DNA from: Microvirgula aerodenitrificans DSM 15089
GTDB lineage: Bacteria > Pseudomonadota > Gammaproteobacteria > Burkholderiales > Aquaspirillaceae
Length of the DNA stretch: 64,000 bases
Assembly: GCF_000620105.1 (NCBI RefSeq)
Contig: NZ_JHVK01000008.1
Location: 62,001-126,000, forward strand
Direction of reading: 5' to 3'
Both the position numbers and the translations under genes were made by a program. Below the pieces are notes generated by a model. It made no database searches and was not told the origin of the DNA. It saw only the letters and a list, made by a program, of their open reading frames with translations. How positions within the stretch are numbered: position 1 is the first letter of the stretch; every line of letters starts with the position of its first letter. Below are positions 45,928 to 55,394 of the stretch, piece after piece.

Positions 45928-46815
45928 TCACGGGGTATGGGCAGGGGAGACCGGCAGCGCTTCCCGGCGGCGGACCGGACCGGCGGCAGGGCCACGCTCC
46001 GCCGTGGCCGGCGTGGACAGCCAGACAATGGCGCCGGTCGGGCAGCGGGCCGTGGCCTGGCGCGACGCCTGGCGCACGTCGCCGGCAATGACTGCCAGCC
46101 CGTCCTCCAGCCGGATCAGTCCCGGCGCGGCGTCGGCCACGCAGCGGCCACAGGCGGTACAGGTGACGGCACAGGCATCACGGGCATCAGGGCCGGGCTG
46201 GCGGTTGCGACAGGCCACCCACAAGCGGTTTTCCAGCGGTTCCAGGGAGATCAGGGCGCGCGGGCAGGCATCGACGCAGTCGCCGCAGGCCGTGCAGCGG
46301 TCCGGGTCGATCACCGGCAGGCCGTGGGTATCGAGATGGATGGCATCGAAGCGGCAGCGCAGCGTGCAGTCGCCCAGTCCCAGACAGCCCCAGCTGCAGG
46401 CCTTGGCGCCGCCGGACACCATCTGGGCGGCGCGACAGCCCGGCAAGCCCTGGTAATGGGCGCGCTGGCGGGCCACATGCTGGCCGCCGGCACAGGCCAG
46501 CCGCGCCACCCGGCGCACCCGGGTGCCGACAGGGGTGCCGAGCAGGGCGGCGATGCGGGCCAGTGCATCGGCCGGGGCGGTATTGCACGCGGCGGGGGCA
46601 ATCTGTCCGGCCAGCAGGGCGTGGGCGAACTGCTGACAGCCCGGCACGCCGCAGCCCCCGCAGTTGGCCTGCGGCAACAGTTCGCAGATGGCTTCCAGCC
46701 GCGGATCTTCTTCCACCTGCAGCCAGCGGTATGCGAGCGCCAGCAGGGCGGCCAGCGTGCCGCACAACACCGCCATTGCCATTGCGGCGGTACTGATGTG
46801 GGAAAGGATTTCCAT
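45928..46815 (-). CDS. rnfB: Rnf electron transport complex subunit B (multi-cluster type)
   Basis: 295 aa. An N-terminal TM (about 8-28) is followed by the Fe-S Cys motif CGGCGVPGCQQFA. A clostridial-type CSWGCLGLGDCTLRCRFDAI segment comes next, then CTACGDCVDACPRAL and a degenerate CTACGRCVADAAPG in which the fourth Cys is replaced by Ala; a later CPTG may supply it. Start MEILSH at 46815. First gene of the operon rnfB-nifJ-rnfCDGEA. Confidence 0.93.
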   Translation of the reverse strand: MEILSHISTAAMAMAVLCGTLAALLALAYRWLQVEEDPRLEAICELLPQANCGGCGVPGCQQFAHALLAGQIAPAACNTAPADALARIAALLGTPVGTRVRRVARLACAGGQHVARQRAHYQGLPGCRAAQMVSGGAKACSWGCLGLGDCTLRCRFDAIHLDTHGLPVIDPDRCTACGDCVDACPRALISLEPLENRLWVACRNRQPGPDARDACAVTCTACGRCVADAAPGLIRLEDGLAVIAGDVRQASRQATARCPTGAIVWLSTPATAERGPAAGPVRRREALPVSPAHTP

Positions 46816-47264
46816 GGTCTCTGTCGTGTTTGATCCGGTGATCCGGGCCGGTATTGGCTCCGGTCCGGATATCAATGACTACGACACAAGACTGAGAGGC
46901 GAGGGGCTTGTCGGTCAAGCGGTTGCTTGGTTGAATCGCGGCAATATCCTGATATGGTCAGAATTATTAATATTCATGACGCAATTTCGATAAGTCATTC
47001 ATTTTGCTGATTCATTTCTGAAGTCTGCGAAATGGATTTTCAATAAGTTATCGAATCGGCAAGTTCACAAAGCGACATGTCAGATATATCGGGTTAATCC
47101 CTTTGGTATTTTTCTGGACTCGGGAATCATTATGGCCGGAGAAAAAAGGTAACTGTTTTTTCGCCCTGTCCGGCCGATCGGGTATTTCGCCGCGAGTCCT
47201 GAAAAACGCATGCCGGGCAGAATCCGGTATGCTTGCCGCCGCACCCGAACTTCATTCCCGGTCC
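46816..47264. other. AT-rich promoter region between rnfB and a divergent gene
   Basis: About 450 bp. It holds ATATC-CT-GATAT (46944-46955), a short perfect dyad 130 bp before rnfB that could be an operator. No FNR (TTGAT-N4-ATCAA) or sigma-54 element was convincing. Confidence 0.4.
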
Positions 47265-47684
47265 ATGTACAAACTTGAACGCCACAAGGCCGAGGTGCGG
47301 GACGAGGTCAACCGCCTCGGCCTGTGCCCGCTGATGAACGACACGCGCTGGCGGCGGCTGCAGGCCGCCATCGACAGTCTGCCGTTTCCGCCGCCCTACC
47401 AGCGCAAGGACGTCCTGCGCGCCGAGCCGGACTCGCCGGACCTCGATGCCGATGTCAGCTACCAGGGCAATTACACGGACGAGTGCCTGGGGCCGTTTTT
47501 CGCCACGGAATGGATCCGCATCCGGCCGCGCTATCTCAAGCAGGTCGGGCGCCTGCTGCCGCCGGTCCTGGTCGATTGCGAGGCGGAGCTGCTGCAGGCG
47601 TTACGGGCGTACGGGCTGCGGCATGAACGGGACGGGGACACGATCGTGATCCACGGCTACAAGCCGACTGCCAGCGCTGGCTGA
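47265..47684 (+). CDS. Uncharacterised small protein, possibly DUF6678-like
   Basis: 139 aa, soluble. Distinctive blocks are LCPLMNDTRWRRLQAAIDSL, FPPPYQRKDVL, DVSYQGNYTDECLGPFFATE and WIRIRPRYLKQVGRLLPPVL. These resemble a conserved bacterial family that I recall as DUF6678, but I am not certain of the number. I prefer ATG 47265 because similarity starts there; the frame is open back to 47103. No function can be given. It is convergent with the HD-GYP gene. Confidence 0.6.
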   Translation: MYKLERHKAEVRDEVNRLGLCPLMNDTRWRRLQAAIDSLPFPPPYQRKDVLRAEPDSPDLDADVSYQGNYTDECLGPFFATEWIRIRPRYLKQVGRLLPPVLVDCEAELLQALRAYGLRHERDGDTIVIHGYKPTASAG

Positions 47685-47699
47685 CGGCCTGCCCGAACC

Positions 47700-48917
47700 T
47701 TATTTCAGCCACAGGCACATATCGTCCAGGTGCCTGAAGTGCCAGCGGTTCTCGTCTTCCGGTCCGATGATGCTGTCCTCGCAGCAGGGGGCGCCCAGAT
47801 CGAGAAGGTGCATGGGGATCGGCTCGTTGTCGAGCAGCGAGAAGAACACCCGCACGGTGGGGCGCAGCAGCGAATCCTGTCCCGGCTCGGTGACCACGGC
47901 CAGTCGCTGGGACGCCAGCCGCACCAGCGAGCCGACCGGGTAGATGCCGACCGACTTGACGAAGGCATTGAACAGCACCTTGTCGAAGTGCCCGTCCCAG
48001 CTGGCCATCTGCCGCATGGCGCCGGCAGGATTCCAGGGCTCCTTGTACGCGCGTTGCGAAGTCACCGCGTCATAGACATCACAGATCGCGCCCATGCGTG
48101 CCAGCAGCGGAATCTCGTTGCCGGCCAGACCATGCGGGTAGCCCTGACCATTCATTTTCTCGTGGTGGTAAAGCGCAATCTCCTGTACCTCGGGCGCGGC
48201 GCCGCCGGCACGCAACAGCTCGGCCCCGGCGGCCGGGTGGCCTTTCATGATCTCGAACTCGGCATCGGTCAGCTTGCCCGGCTTGTTCAGTACATCCAGC
48301 GGCATGGCTGCCTTGCCCAGGTCATGCATCAGACCGCCGATGCCGGCAAGGCGGGTGTGCTCTTCACTCAGTCTGAGTTGACGAGCCAGGGACAGCATCA
48401 GCGCACAGACAGCGACCGAGTGCAGGTAGGTGTAGTCGTCGTGGGTCTTGAGGCGGGCCACGCTCAGCAGCGCGATCGGGTGGCGCTCGATGGAACTGGC
48501 GATCTCGTCCACCAGCGGCAGGGTGGCATTCGGATCAATGGCCTTGCCGAGCCGGGCCTCATTGAACATCTCCACGATCTGTCCCTTGGCAGACAGGCAG
48601 ATGTCCTTGGCGCGGGCCACTTCGGAAGCCATGGGGCTGGTGCTGTCACAGGTCTCGACCGGCGGGCTCATCCCGGTCAGCGCAGGGGCCTCCGGCGCGT
48701 CCGGCGGCGCCTCGCTGCGGCCTTCCGGCCGGGGGCATCCAGCCGTGGACTTGATCCATACCTCGCGAATACCCGCTTCCATGATGGCGCGGATGTCGGC
48801 CGGGTCGGTCAGCAGAAAGCTGCCCCGCAGGAACGGGTGCTTCAGCCAGGAGCCGCCAAGCTTGTGAATGTACATGCCGGGGCGCAGGTCTTGGACGGGA
48901 ATGCGTTTTGCCAACAT
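47700..48917 (-). CDS. HD-GYP domain cyclic-di-GMP phosphodiesterase
   Basis: 405 aa. The N-terminal domain of about 130 residues is of the DUF3391 type found before HD-GYP domains (VQDLRPGMYIHKLGGSWLKH). The HD-GYP core has HSVAVCALM, MHDLGKAAMP at about 196, HHEKMNGQGYPHGL at about 250 (the GYP motif) and CDVYDAVTSQRAYKEP. It hydrolyses c-di-GMP. It stands alone; the role may be motility or surface switching together with the GGDEF-EAL protein in this window. Confidence 0.93.
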   Translation of the reverse strand: MLAKRIPVQDLRPGMYIHKLGGSWLKHPFLRGSFLLTDPADIRAIMEAGIREVWIKSTAGCPRPEGRSEAPPDAPEAPALTGMSPPVETCDSTSPMASEVARAKDICLSAKGQIVEMFNEARLGKAIDPNATLPLVDEIASSIERHPIALLSVARLKTHDDYTYLHSVAVCALMLSLARQLRLSEEHTRLAGIGGLMHDLGKAAMPLDVLNKPGKLTDAEFEIMKGHPAAGAELLRAGGAAPEVQEIALYHHEKMNGQGYPHGLAGNEIPLLARMGAICDVYDAVTSQRAYKEPWNPAGAMRQMASWDGHFDKVLFNAFVKSVGIYPVGSLVRLASQRLAVVTEPGQDSLLRPTVRVFFSLLDNEPIPMHLLDLGAPCCEDSIIGPEDENRWHFRHLDDMCLWLK

Positions 48918-49587
48918 GGTGTCTCTTTGGTGAAGAAGGGGGGTTACTGCACGGATACCCGCTGACGACCCGCAGGCTGCACTGCCTGGTGCCGGCCATG
49001 CCCTGCGGAGTATTCAGCTCCTTGTCTTGCTGCCAATGATATTGGCATTCTAGAGGGCTGAAAAAATCATTTCAATCATGACTCCGGTGAAAATGCCTGC
49101 GAAGTGTTGTCGGTTTTACCGTGGTGCTGCATCAGGCGCAGCGCCTGTCTCGTCCCACACCTTAGTGATGCAGACACAGGGCGGACATAGGAAACCATGC
49201 TGACAGCAGGGATGTCGCATTCCTGAAGTATCCCTTTCCCCGCGCCGGCAAGGCTTGACGCGGCGTAAAGGGCCATGGCGACAATCAGGTGGCCGGTTGA
49301 CGAAGATCAACGTCGTGGCCGTTGCCGGGGCCGTGTTTCTCCTGCGGCATTCGACCAGGCGCCCGGACGGGCAGTGACATCGCCATTGAGAGCGTCAAAG
49401 GCGTGATGAATGGAAAAGAAGGCATCGCCAATTTCATTCACTGTGCGTCCACAACCGGCACGGATCGGGCAGATGAATGCTGCATGGTCCGGGGCCGTGG
49501 CACAGGTGATTTGAGCGGTGTATCGGGACCGGGAGCCTGGCCGGCCTCCGGTCCCATACCGTCATGCGTGCCGGCCCGTGTTCCGGC
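48918..49587. other. 670-bp stretch without recognised gene
   Basis: Short frames on both strands show no family resemblance and no Shine-Dalgarno support. No repeats or hairpins stood out. It contains the promoter of the HD-GYP gene and the 3' flank of the PCuAC gene. Confidence 0.35.
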
Positions 49588-50058
49588 TTACTGGTGGGCG
49601 TCGTGGCTCATGCCGCCGCCGTTCAGCGCCCGGGCCGGGGCGCTGACGGCGACCGATTCACGCTTGCCGTCAGCGGTCTCGAATACCAGCGTCAGCGGCA
49701 CCTTGTCGCCCGGCCGGATCTGCTGTTTCAGCTCGATCAGCATGATGTGGTAACCGCCCGGGCGGAGTTCCACCGCCTTGCCGGCCGGCAGCACGACACT
49801 GGCGACCTGGCGCATCTTCATTACATTGTCCTGCATGGCCATCTCGTGGACTTCGACAGCCCGGGCCGCCGGCGACGCCGCGCTGACCAGCTTGCTGTCG
49901 CGGTCGGCGGTCAGGCGCATGAAGGCACCGGTGGCCTGCTGCTGCGGCACGGTGGCGCGGACCCAGGCATCACTGATCGTGACCTGTGCCTGGGCGGCGG
50001 AGGCGATGATGGCGCCGGTACAGAAAACCAGTGCGGTTCTGATCGGGGAGAAGGTCAT
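49588..50058 (-). CDS. Periplasmic copper chaperone PCu(A)C
   Basis: 156 aa. Signal peptide (FCTGAIIASAAQAQ), then AWVRATVPQQQATGAFM and the copper ligands in VEVHEMAMQDNVMKM and the GGYHIMLI segment (H-x-M...M-x-M...H-x-M pattern). It delivers Cu(I) to the CuA or CuB site of cytochrome oxidase. The C-terminal GGGMSHDAHQ adds possible metal ligands. It lies 32 bp downstream of the SCO gene, a common pairing. Confidence 0.93.
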   Translation of the reverse strand: MTFSPIRTALVFCTGAIIASAAQAQVTISDAWVRATVPQQQATGAFMRLTADRDSKLVSAASPAARAVEVHEMAMQDNVMKMRQVASVVLPAGKAVELRPGGYHIMLIELKQQIRPGDKVPLTLVFETADGKRESVAVSAPARALNGGGMSHDAHQ

Positions 50059-50090
50059 GGTGGGGCTCTTTTCCTGGCAGGGTGAAAGGG

Positions 50091-50714
50091 TCAGGCGAGG
50101 GCGAAGACCTGGCGCAGGTCATCGACGCATTCATCGACACTCTGGCTGTGCTGCAGCGCCAGCTGCAGCTTCCCGTGCCGGTCAAAGACAAAACTCAGCG
50201 CGGTGTGATCCATGGTGTACGACGATCCGGTCGGGACTTTCTGGTAGAACACATTGAAGTTGCGGGCCGTGGCAGCCGTCTGTTCCGGGGTGCCGTACAG
50301 GGCGACAAAACCGGGGTCGAAGGCAGCGACATACTTGTCCAGCACCTCTGGCGTATCGCGCTCCGGATCGACGGTAATGAAAATGACCTGCAGCTGCTCG
50401 CCATCCTTGCCGAGCGCCTTGCGGATCTGCGTGGCCCGGTACAGCGCGGTCGGACAGACATCCGGGCACTGGGTAAAGCCGAAGAACACCATGACCACCT
50501 TGCCGCGATAGTCGGTCAGCGTGCGGGTGCGTCCCTGCGGATCGGTCAGTGCGAAATCGCGCCGGACATCCTGATCGCTGAAATCCATGCCGTGCAGGTT
50601 CTTGAAACGGCTGGCGGCAGGTTCTGCCTTTGGTCCGCAGCCGGCCAGCGCCAGCATGAGCCCCGCTGTCTGCAGGAGAAAAAGGCGTCGCGGGGTGTCG
50701 TAAGGCATCGGCAT
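50091..50714 (-). CDS. SCO1/SenC family copper-binding lipoprotein
   Basis: About 207 aa from ATG 50714 (ATG 50708 is equally possible). The N-terminus has the lipobox LALAGC. The thioredoxin fold has FFGFTQCPDVCPTAL, with the CxxxC copper site, and the ligand His in YTMDHTALSFVF. Assembles the CuA centre of cytochrome c oxidase. It is upstream of PCuAC in one operon. Confidence 0.93.
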   Translation of the reverse strand: MPMPYDTPRRLFLLQTAGLMLALAGCGPKAEPAASRFKNLHGMDFSDQDVRRDFALTDPQGRTRTLTDYRGKVVMVFFGFTQCPDVCPTALYRATQIRKALGKDGEQLQVIFITVDPERDTPEVLDKYVAAFDPGFVALYGTPEQTAATARNFNVFYQKVPTGSSYTMDHTALSFVFDRHGKLQLALQHSQSVDECVDDLRQVFALA

Positions 50715-50895
50715 GGCATCGGGGTCGAGGTACGACCCGGCTGTAGGAAAAGGGCTGGCCGGCCAGCCGGGCGGGGCGCCGCGGACAAGGGCCATGACAG
50801 GCGAAAGCACTATAACCCTTACCCGGTTGACCGCTGCTGTGACAGATTGCCGCAGCAGCGACCACGCCGGGCCGATGCGGAAAAGGCGCGGACGG

Positions 50896-51327
50896 CTATT
50901 GCCGCAAACCGATGGCCAGGCGATTGAATGCGCTCATCAGCGCAATGGCAAAGCACAGGTCCGAGATCTCGACCTCGCTGAAATGGGCCTTCAGCGGTTC
51001 GAATGCCTGATCCGGCGCATGGGTGCGGGCCACGTCCACCAGTGACTCGGTCCAGGCCAGCGCCGCGCGTTCGCGTTCGCTGAAATGCGGACTCACCCGC
51101 CAGCCGGCCAGACTGTCCAGTCTGGCATCCGGCATGCCGCCTGCGCGCAGCAGCGCCGCGTGCATTTCCAGACAATAGGCGCAGCCATTGATCTGCGAAA
51201 TCCGCAGATTGACCAGTTCGATCAGCGTCTTGCCGAGCGGGCTGTGCGCCAGGGCTTTCTTGACGGCACCGAGACCCTGATAGGCGTCCGGCGAGAGGGT
51301 CTGGTACGGCAGGCGAAGGGCAGTCAT
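50896..51327 (-). CDS. Carboxymuconolactone decarboxylase/AhpD-family protein
   Basis: 143 aa. The redox motif NGCAYCLEMHAALLR (CxxC...H) is that of AhpD-like alkylhydroperoxidases. LTSG-type and FSEVEISDLCFAIALMSAFN blocks agree. It probably reduces peroxides or acts on an aromatic-derived substrate. It is divergent from the second MocR regulator, a frequent arrangement in proteobacteria, and is likely its target. Confidence 0.9.
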   Translation of the reverse strand: MTALRLPYQTLSPDAYQGLGAVKKALAHSPLGKTLIELVNLRISQINGCAYCLEMHAALLRAGGMPDARLDSLAGWRVSPHFSERERAALAWTESLVDVARTHAPDQAFEPLKAHFSEVEISDLCFAIALMSAFNRLAIGLRQ

Positions 51328-51465
51328 GCAGGGATTCCAGTAGCGGGGAAAAAGAAAAGCCGGGCTCCCGGATGGCAGTCATCAGGATTCCCCGGCGGTC
51401 TGTCGCTACTTTAGGCAACCAATGGCATAGTAAACAGGTGCAAGAATGAACAATTGGACTGGGCC

Positions 51466-52905
51466 ATGGACATGGACTTCCGCCTCCCGGCGCTGCAAAA
51501 GCTGCAGGGCGAACCGATCTACCTGCAGCTGTACCGGCGCTTTCGCGACGCGATTGCCGAGGGCAAGCTGCGTCCGGGCGACCGGGTGCCGTCGGTGCGG
51601 AGTCTGGCCAGCGAGCTGAACCTGGCGCGCGGTACGGTGGAAACGGCTTACCAGATGCTGGGCAGCGAAGGCTATCTGCTGGCCCGGGGGCCTGCCGGCA
51701 CCGTGGTGTCGCCCCGGCTGGCAGACCGCACTGGCCGTGGCGCACCCCCGGTCCGGCCGTGTTCCCCGTCGGCCCCGCGGACAACGGTGACCGAGCCGCC
51801 ACCGTTTCAACTGGGCCTGCCCGCCCTGGACATGTTTCCGCGCAAGACCTGGGCACGACTGGCCGGACGTCATGCGCGCAGCCTGGATGTCGCCGCCATG
51901 GCCTATCCCGACCCGTGTGGGCATGAAGCGTTGCGTCATGCGATCGCCTCCTATCTGGGCATCTCGCGCGGCATTGCCTGCACGCCTGAACAGGTCTTTG
52001 TCACGGCCGGCTATCGTTGCGCGCTGGATCTGGTCTGTCGTGCCGCGCTGCAGCCGGGCGATACCGGCTGGTTCGAGGACCCGGGATACCGCTTCGCCAG
52101 GCAGTTTCTGGAACAGGCCGGCATGCGCTTGTCGCCGGTGGCAGTGGACGACGACGGGCTGGATGTCGAGGCCGGGCTGCGGCAGGCCGGCGCGGCGCAC
52201 TTTGCGCTGGTCACCCCCTCGCACCAGAGCCCGCTGGGCGTTGCCCTGTCCCTGCCGCGCAGACTGGCCCTGCTGGAATGGGCCACGGCTACCGGTGGCT
52301 GGATCATCGAGGATGATTACGATAGCGAATTCCGCTACCACGGCCGTCCGCTGCCAGCCCTGAAAAGCCTGGATCGCGCCGGGCGCGTGCTCTACGCCGG
52401 GACGTTCAGCAAGGTGCTGTTTCCCGGGCTGCGTCTCGCCTATCTGGTCGTCCCCGAGTCGCAGATCGCCAGATTCAGGGAGACGGCAAGCGTGCTGCAT
52501 GGCCACGGCGCCATCCTGCATCAGGCCACCGTGGCCGATTTCATGGCGCAGGGACACTTTGCCCGTCACCTGAAGACCATGCGCAGCCTGTATGCCGAGC
52601 GTCGCGGCTATTTGCTCGATGCCCTGACGCAGGTGTTCGGCGATGCGCTGTACGTGCCGCCGCGCCGGGGCGGCATTCATCTGCTCGCCCATCCACGGGC
52701 CGGCTGCAGCGACCGGACGCTGGCCACGCTGGCGAATGCCGAAGGGCTGGCGGTGGAGGCCCTGTCCGCCTGGGGCCGGCTGGACACGTCTCCTGAAGGG
52801 CTGTTGCTGGGTTTCACCAATCTGGCGACGGCCGGGCAGGCACTGGGCCTGTGCCGGCGGCTGGAGAAAGCCTGGGGGCGCTTGCCGGGCCCGTCCGTGG
52901 CTTGA
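51466..52905 (+). CDS. MocR-family PLP-binding transcriptional regulator (second copy)
   Basis: About 479 aa from ATG 51466 (ATG 51472 also possible). The GntR winged helix (VPSVRSLASELNLARGTVET) lies at about 40-80. The aminotransferase-like domain has IIEDDYDSEFRYHGRP and the PLP lysine in YAGTFSKVLFPGLRLAYLV. It is divergent from the AhpD-like gene. ATTGG-type half-sites near 51418 (ACCAATGG) and 51453 (ATTGGACTGG) in the 139-bp gap may be its operators; they differ from the AAAGTGGTCTG sites of the first MocR. Confidence 0.9.
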   Translation: MDMDFRLPALQKLQGEPIYLQLYRRFRDAIAEGKLRPGDRVPSVRSLASELNLARGTVETAYQMLGSEGYLLARGPAGTVVSPRLADRTGRGAPPVRPCSPSAPRTTVTEPPPFQLGLPALDMFPRKTWARLAGRHARSLDVAAMAYPDPCGHEALRHAIASYLGISRGIACTPEQVFVTAGYRCALDLVCRAALQPGDTGWFEDPGYRFARQFLEQAGMRLSPVAVDDDGLDVEAGLRQAGAAHFALVTPSHQSPLGVALSLPRRLALLEWATATGGWIIEDDYDSEFRYHGRPLPALKSLDRAGRVLYAGTFSKVLFPGLRLAYLVVPESQIARFRETASVLHGHGAILHQATVADFMAQGHFARHLKTMRSLYAERRGYLLDALTQVFGDALYVPPRRGGIHLLAHPRAGCSDRTLATLANAEGLAVEALSAWGRLDTSPEGLLLGFTNLATAGQALGLCRRLEKAWGRLPGPSVA

Positions 52906-53060
52906 CGCCGGCAGGCCGCCGCCTGTCAGCTGCGGCCCGTTGTGCAACAGGATTTTTCATCAGCATCGTCTACAGTAAATGATATTTGCATTGCCGCGTG
53001 GCAGGTCGGGGCGCAGCTGAACAGACTTACTCAAGAGATGACTGGAAGAAGGCGGTTTCA

Positions 53061-55247
53061 ATGAAATGTCCTGCGATACAGGCCAATGAAAAGGAACGGT
53101 TGATCGCACTGGGCGCCTACGGGCTGGAGGACGGGCAGCCATTGCCCAGCCTGGACCCGGTCGTTCATATCGCCGCGCGGATGTCCGGCATGCCGGTGGC
53201 AGCGGTCAACATGATCGGCACTGACCATGTGTTCTTTGCGGCCAGCACCGGTGTCGGTGAAGTCGACATGCGTCGCGACGTGTCGTTCTGTGCCCATGCC
53301 ATCAATTATCCGGACGGGATGGTGATACCGGACACGATGCTGGACGAGCGCTTTCACGACAACCCGCTGGTGACCGGTGCCGCCGGCGTGCGCTTCTATG
53401 CCGGCGTGCCGCTGCTGTCGCCGGACGGTCTGGCGCTGGGGGCATTGTGCATCCTCGACCGCCAGCCACACCCCGAGTTCTCTGAGGAGGAATGGCAGCG
53501 TCTGCGCGAGCTGGCCAGGATGGCGTCCGACCGGCTGGAACTGCGCCGGATCGCGGTCAGCGCCGAGCGGACCCGGCCGAAGTTCGACGAATACGCCAGC
53601 GGCTCGCTGACGCCGGTCATCTGGTTCGACGAAGACGGCGGCATTGTGGCCTGGAATGATGCCGCTGCCGCCGTGTATGGCTACACGCAGGCCGAAGGTA
53701 TCGGATGCGCGGTCGACAGCCTGCTGGCCGAGGACGAGCGCCCGGCGTTCCGGGCACTGATTGTGCAGGCGGTGGAAGCGGGGTCGCTGGACCGGCTCGA
53801 CGTGCCTGCCGAACTGAATGGCCTGTGCCGCAACGGTCAGGTGCTCCGGCTCGGTTTTTCGCTGTTCTGCTGGCGGGATGCTGGCCGGCTGATGTTCGAG
53901 GCCGTGCTGCGCGACCAGACGGCGCAGCGGCGCGAGCGGGACGAATTGCGCCAGCAGGCCTGTTTTGACGCCCTGACCGGGCTGGCCAACCGGAGCCGGT
54001 TCTATCGCTGTGTCGAAGCCGTGCTGACCCGTGCCGAACCGGCCGTGGTACTGATGATCGACCTGGACGGATTCAAGGACATCAACGACACGCTCGGCCA
54101 TGCGCTGGGAGACAGCATCCTGCGGGAGGTGGCGGTCCGGTTGAGCCATATGGCCGGCCCGGCCGATACCGTCGCCCGCATCGGCGGGGACGAATTTGCC
54201 GTGCTGCTGACCGGTATCAGCGATCCGGATGCAGCATCGCAGGCGGCGGATACGGTGATCGGGATCATTGGCCGGACGATGGTCATTGACGGCCACGAGA
54301 TCCGGGTCTCGGCCAGCTGTGGCGTGGCCCTGGCCCCGCTGCATGCGATGGAAGCGCTGGAACTGGTCGGCAATGCCGACCTGGCGCTGTTCAAGGCGAA
54401 GAGCATCGACCGCGGCCGGCGCTCGCTGTTCGAGCCTGCTCTGCGGATGGAGGCGGTGGCGCGCCGGCGCCATGGGCTGGAGCTGCACCGCGCGGTCGAC
54501 AATGGCGAATTCCTGCTGTTCTACCAGCCGCAGGTCAGCCTGATCGACGGGGCCATTACCGGCGCCGAAGCCCTGATCCGCTGGCTGCATCCCGAGCGCG
54601 GGCTGCTGACGCCGGCGGCCTTCCTGCCCTCGCTCGAAAGCGGGCCGCTGGCCGCCACGGTCGGCGCCTGGGTGCTCGACGCGGCCTGCGCGCAGGCCGC
54701 GTTCTGGCGCCGGCACGGCGCGCCGTCCCTGCGGATGGGGGTCAATCTGTTCGGCGCCCAGTTCCGCGTCGGCGGGCTGGCTGCCGATGTCATCGGCGCG
54801 CTTGAGCGGCATGGACTGCCGCCGGATGCGCTGGAACTGGAAGTGACCGAAAATATCGCACTGGCCCACGACGATGTTGCGCTGGCGACGCTCGAGCGGC
54901 TGCGCGCGCAGGGCGTCGGCATTGCCTTCGACGACTTCGGCACCGGCTATGCCTCGCTGAGCCTGCTGAAAACCTATCCGCTGACCCGGATCAAGATCGA
55001 CCGCAGCTTTGTCCAGGGCATGCTGGAATCGCGACGCGATGCGTCCGTGGTTCGCGCCATCCTCGACATGGCCCGCAGTTTCGAGCTGCAGACCATTGCC
55101 GAGGGGATCGAAACCGATGCCCAGCGCCAGCGGCTGCGGCTGGAGCGGTGCGACGAGGGGCAGGGCTATCTGTTCGGCAAACCGCTGCCGGCCGCACAGT
55201 TCGAGCTGTTGCTGGGCATCGGCCGCGGCGCGAAGGTCGCCGCCTAG
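53061..55247 (+). CDS. GAF-PAS-GGDEF-EAL cyclic-di-GMP signalling protein
   Basis: 728 aa, cytoplasmic. A GAF domain (about 15-160; VSFCAHAINYPDGMVIPDTM and AGVPLLSPDGLALGALCIL) is followed by a PAS domain (about 185-295), a GGDEF domain with intact RIGGDEFAVLL at about 374, and an EAL domain with intact GAEALIRWLHPE at about 502 and DDFGTGYASLSLLK at about 624. Both catalytic motifs are intact, so it could make or break c-di-GMP depending on the GAF signal. ATG 53061 is preceded by AAGGCGG. Confidence 0.95.
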   Translation: MKCPAIQANEKERLIALGAYGLEDGQPLPSLDPVVHIAARMSGMPVAAVNMIGTDHVFFAASTGVGEVDMRRDVSFCAHAINYPDGMVIPDTMLDERFHDNPLVTGAAGVRFYAGVPLLSPDGLALGALCILDRQPHPEFSEEEWQRLRELARMASDRLELRRIAVSAERTRPKFDEYASGSLTPVIWFDEDGGIVAWNDAAAAVYGYTQAEGIGCAVDSLLAEDERPAFRALIVQAVEAGSLDRLDVPAELNGLCRNGQVLRLGFSLFCWRDAGRLMFEAVLRDQTAQRRERDELRQQACFDALTGLANRSRFYRCVEAVLTRAEPAVVLMIDLDGFKDINDTLGHALGDSILREVAVRLSHMAGPADTVARIGGDEFAVLLTGISDPDAASQAADTVIGIIGRTMVIDGHEIRVSASCGVALAPLHAMEALELVGNADLALFKAKSIDRGRRSLFEPALRMEAVARRRHGLELHRAVDNGEFLLFYQPQVSLIDGAITGAEALIRWLHPERGLLTPAAFLPSLESGPLAATVGAWVLDAACAQAAFWRRHGAPSLRMGVNLFGAQFRVGGLAADVIGALERHGLPPDALELEVTENIALAHDDVALATLERLRAQGVGIAFDDFGTGYASLSLLKTYPLTRIKIDRSFVQGMLESRRDASVVRAILDMARSFELQTIAEGIETDAQRQRLRLERCDEGQGYLFGKPLPAAQFELLLGIGRGAKVAA

Positions 55248-55272
55248 GCCGCCGACCGGATTTTGGGCTTTT

Positions 55273-55291
55273 AATAAGAATGATTGTTATT
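55273..55291. promoter_or_regulatory. Fur-box-like site upstream of the DUF2325 gene
   Basis: AATAAGAATGATTGTTATT has AATAA/TTATT arms and agrees with the Fur consensus at 12 of 19 positions by eye. It lies about 105 bp before the DUF2325 start. Confidence 0.4.
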
Positions 55292-55394
55292 TACTATGCG
55301 GGGTGTGCCGTTTCAGGAACCGGATTTCCGCCATGACCAAACCGCTTGCTTCACCGGCATCGACCGGCCGCTTCACCGCTGCGGGGGTGACACC

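Noticed and set aside
49322-49753. 143-codon plus-strand frame upstream and antisense of the PCuAC gene
   Set aside because: It overlaps the PCuAC coding region in antisense and shows no domain.
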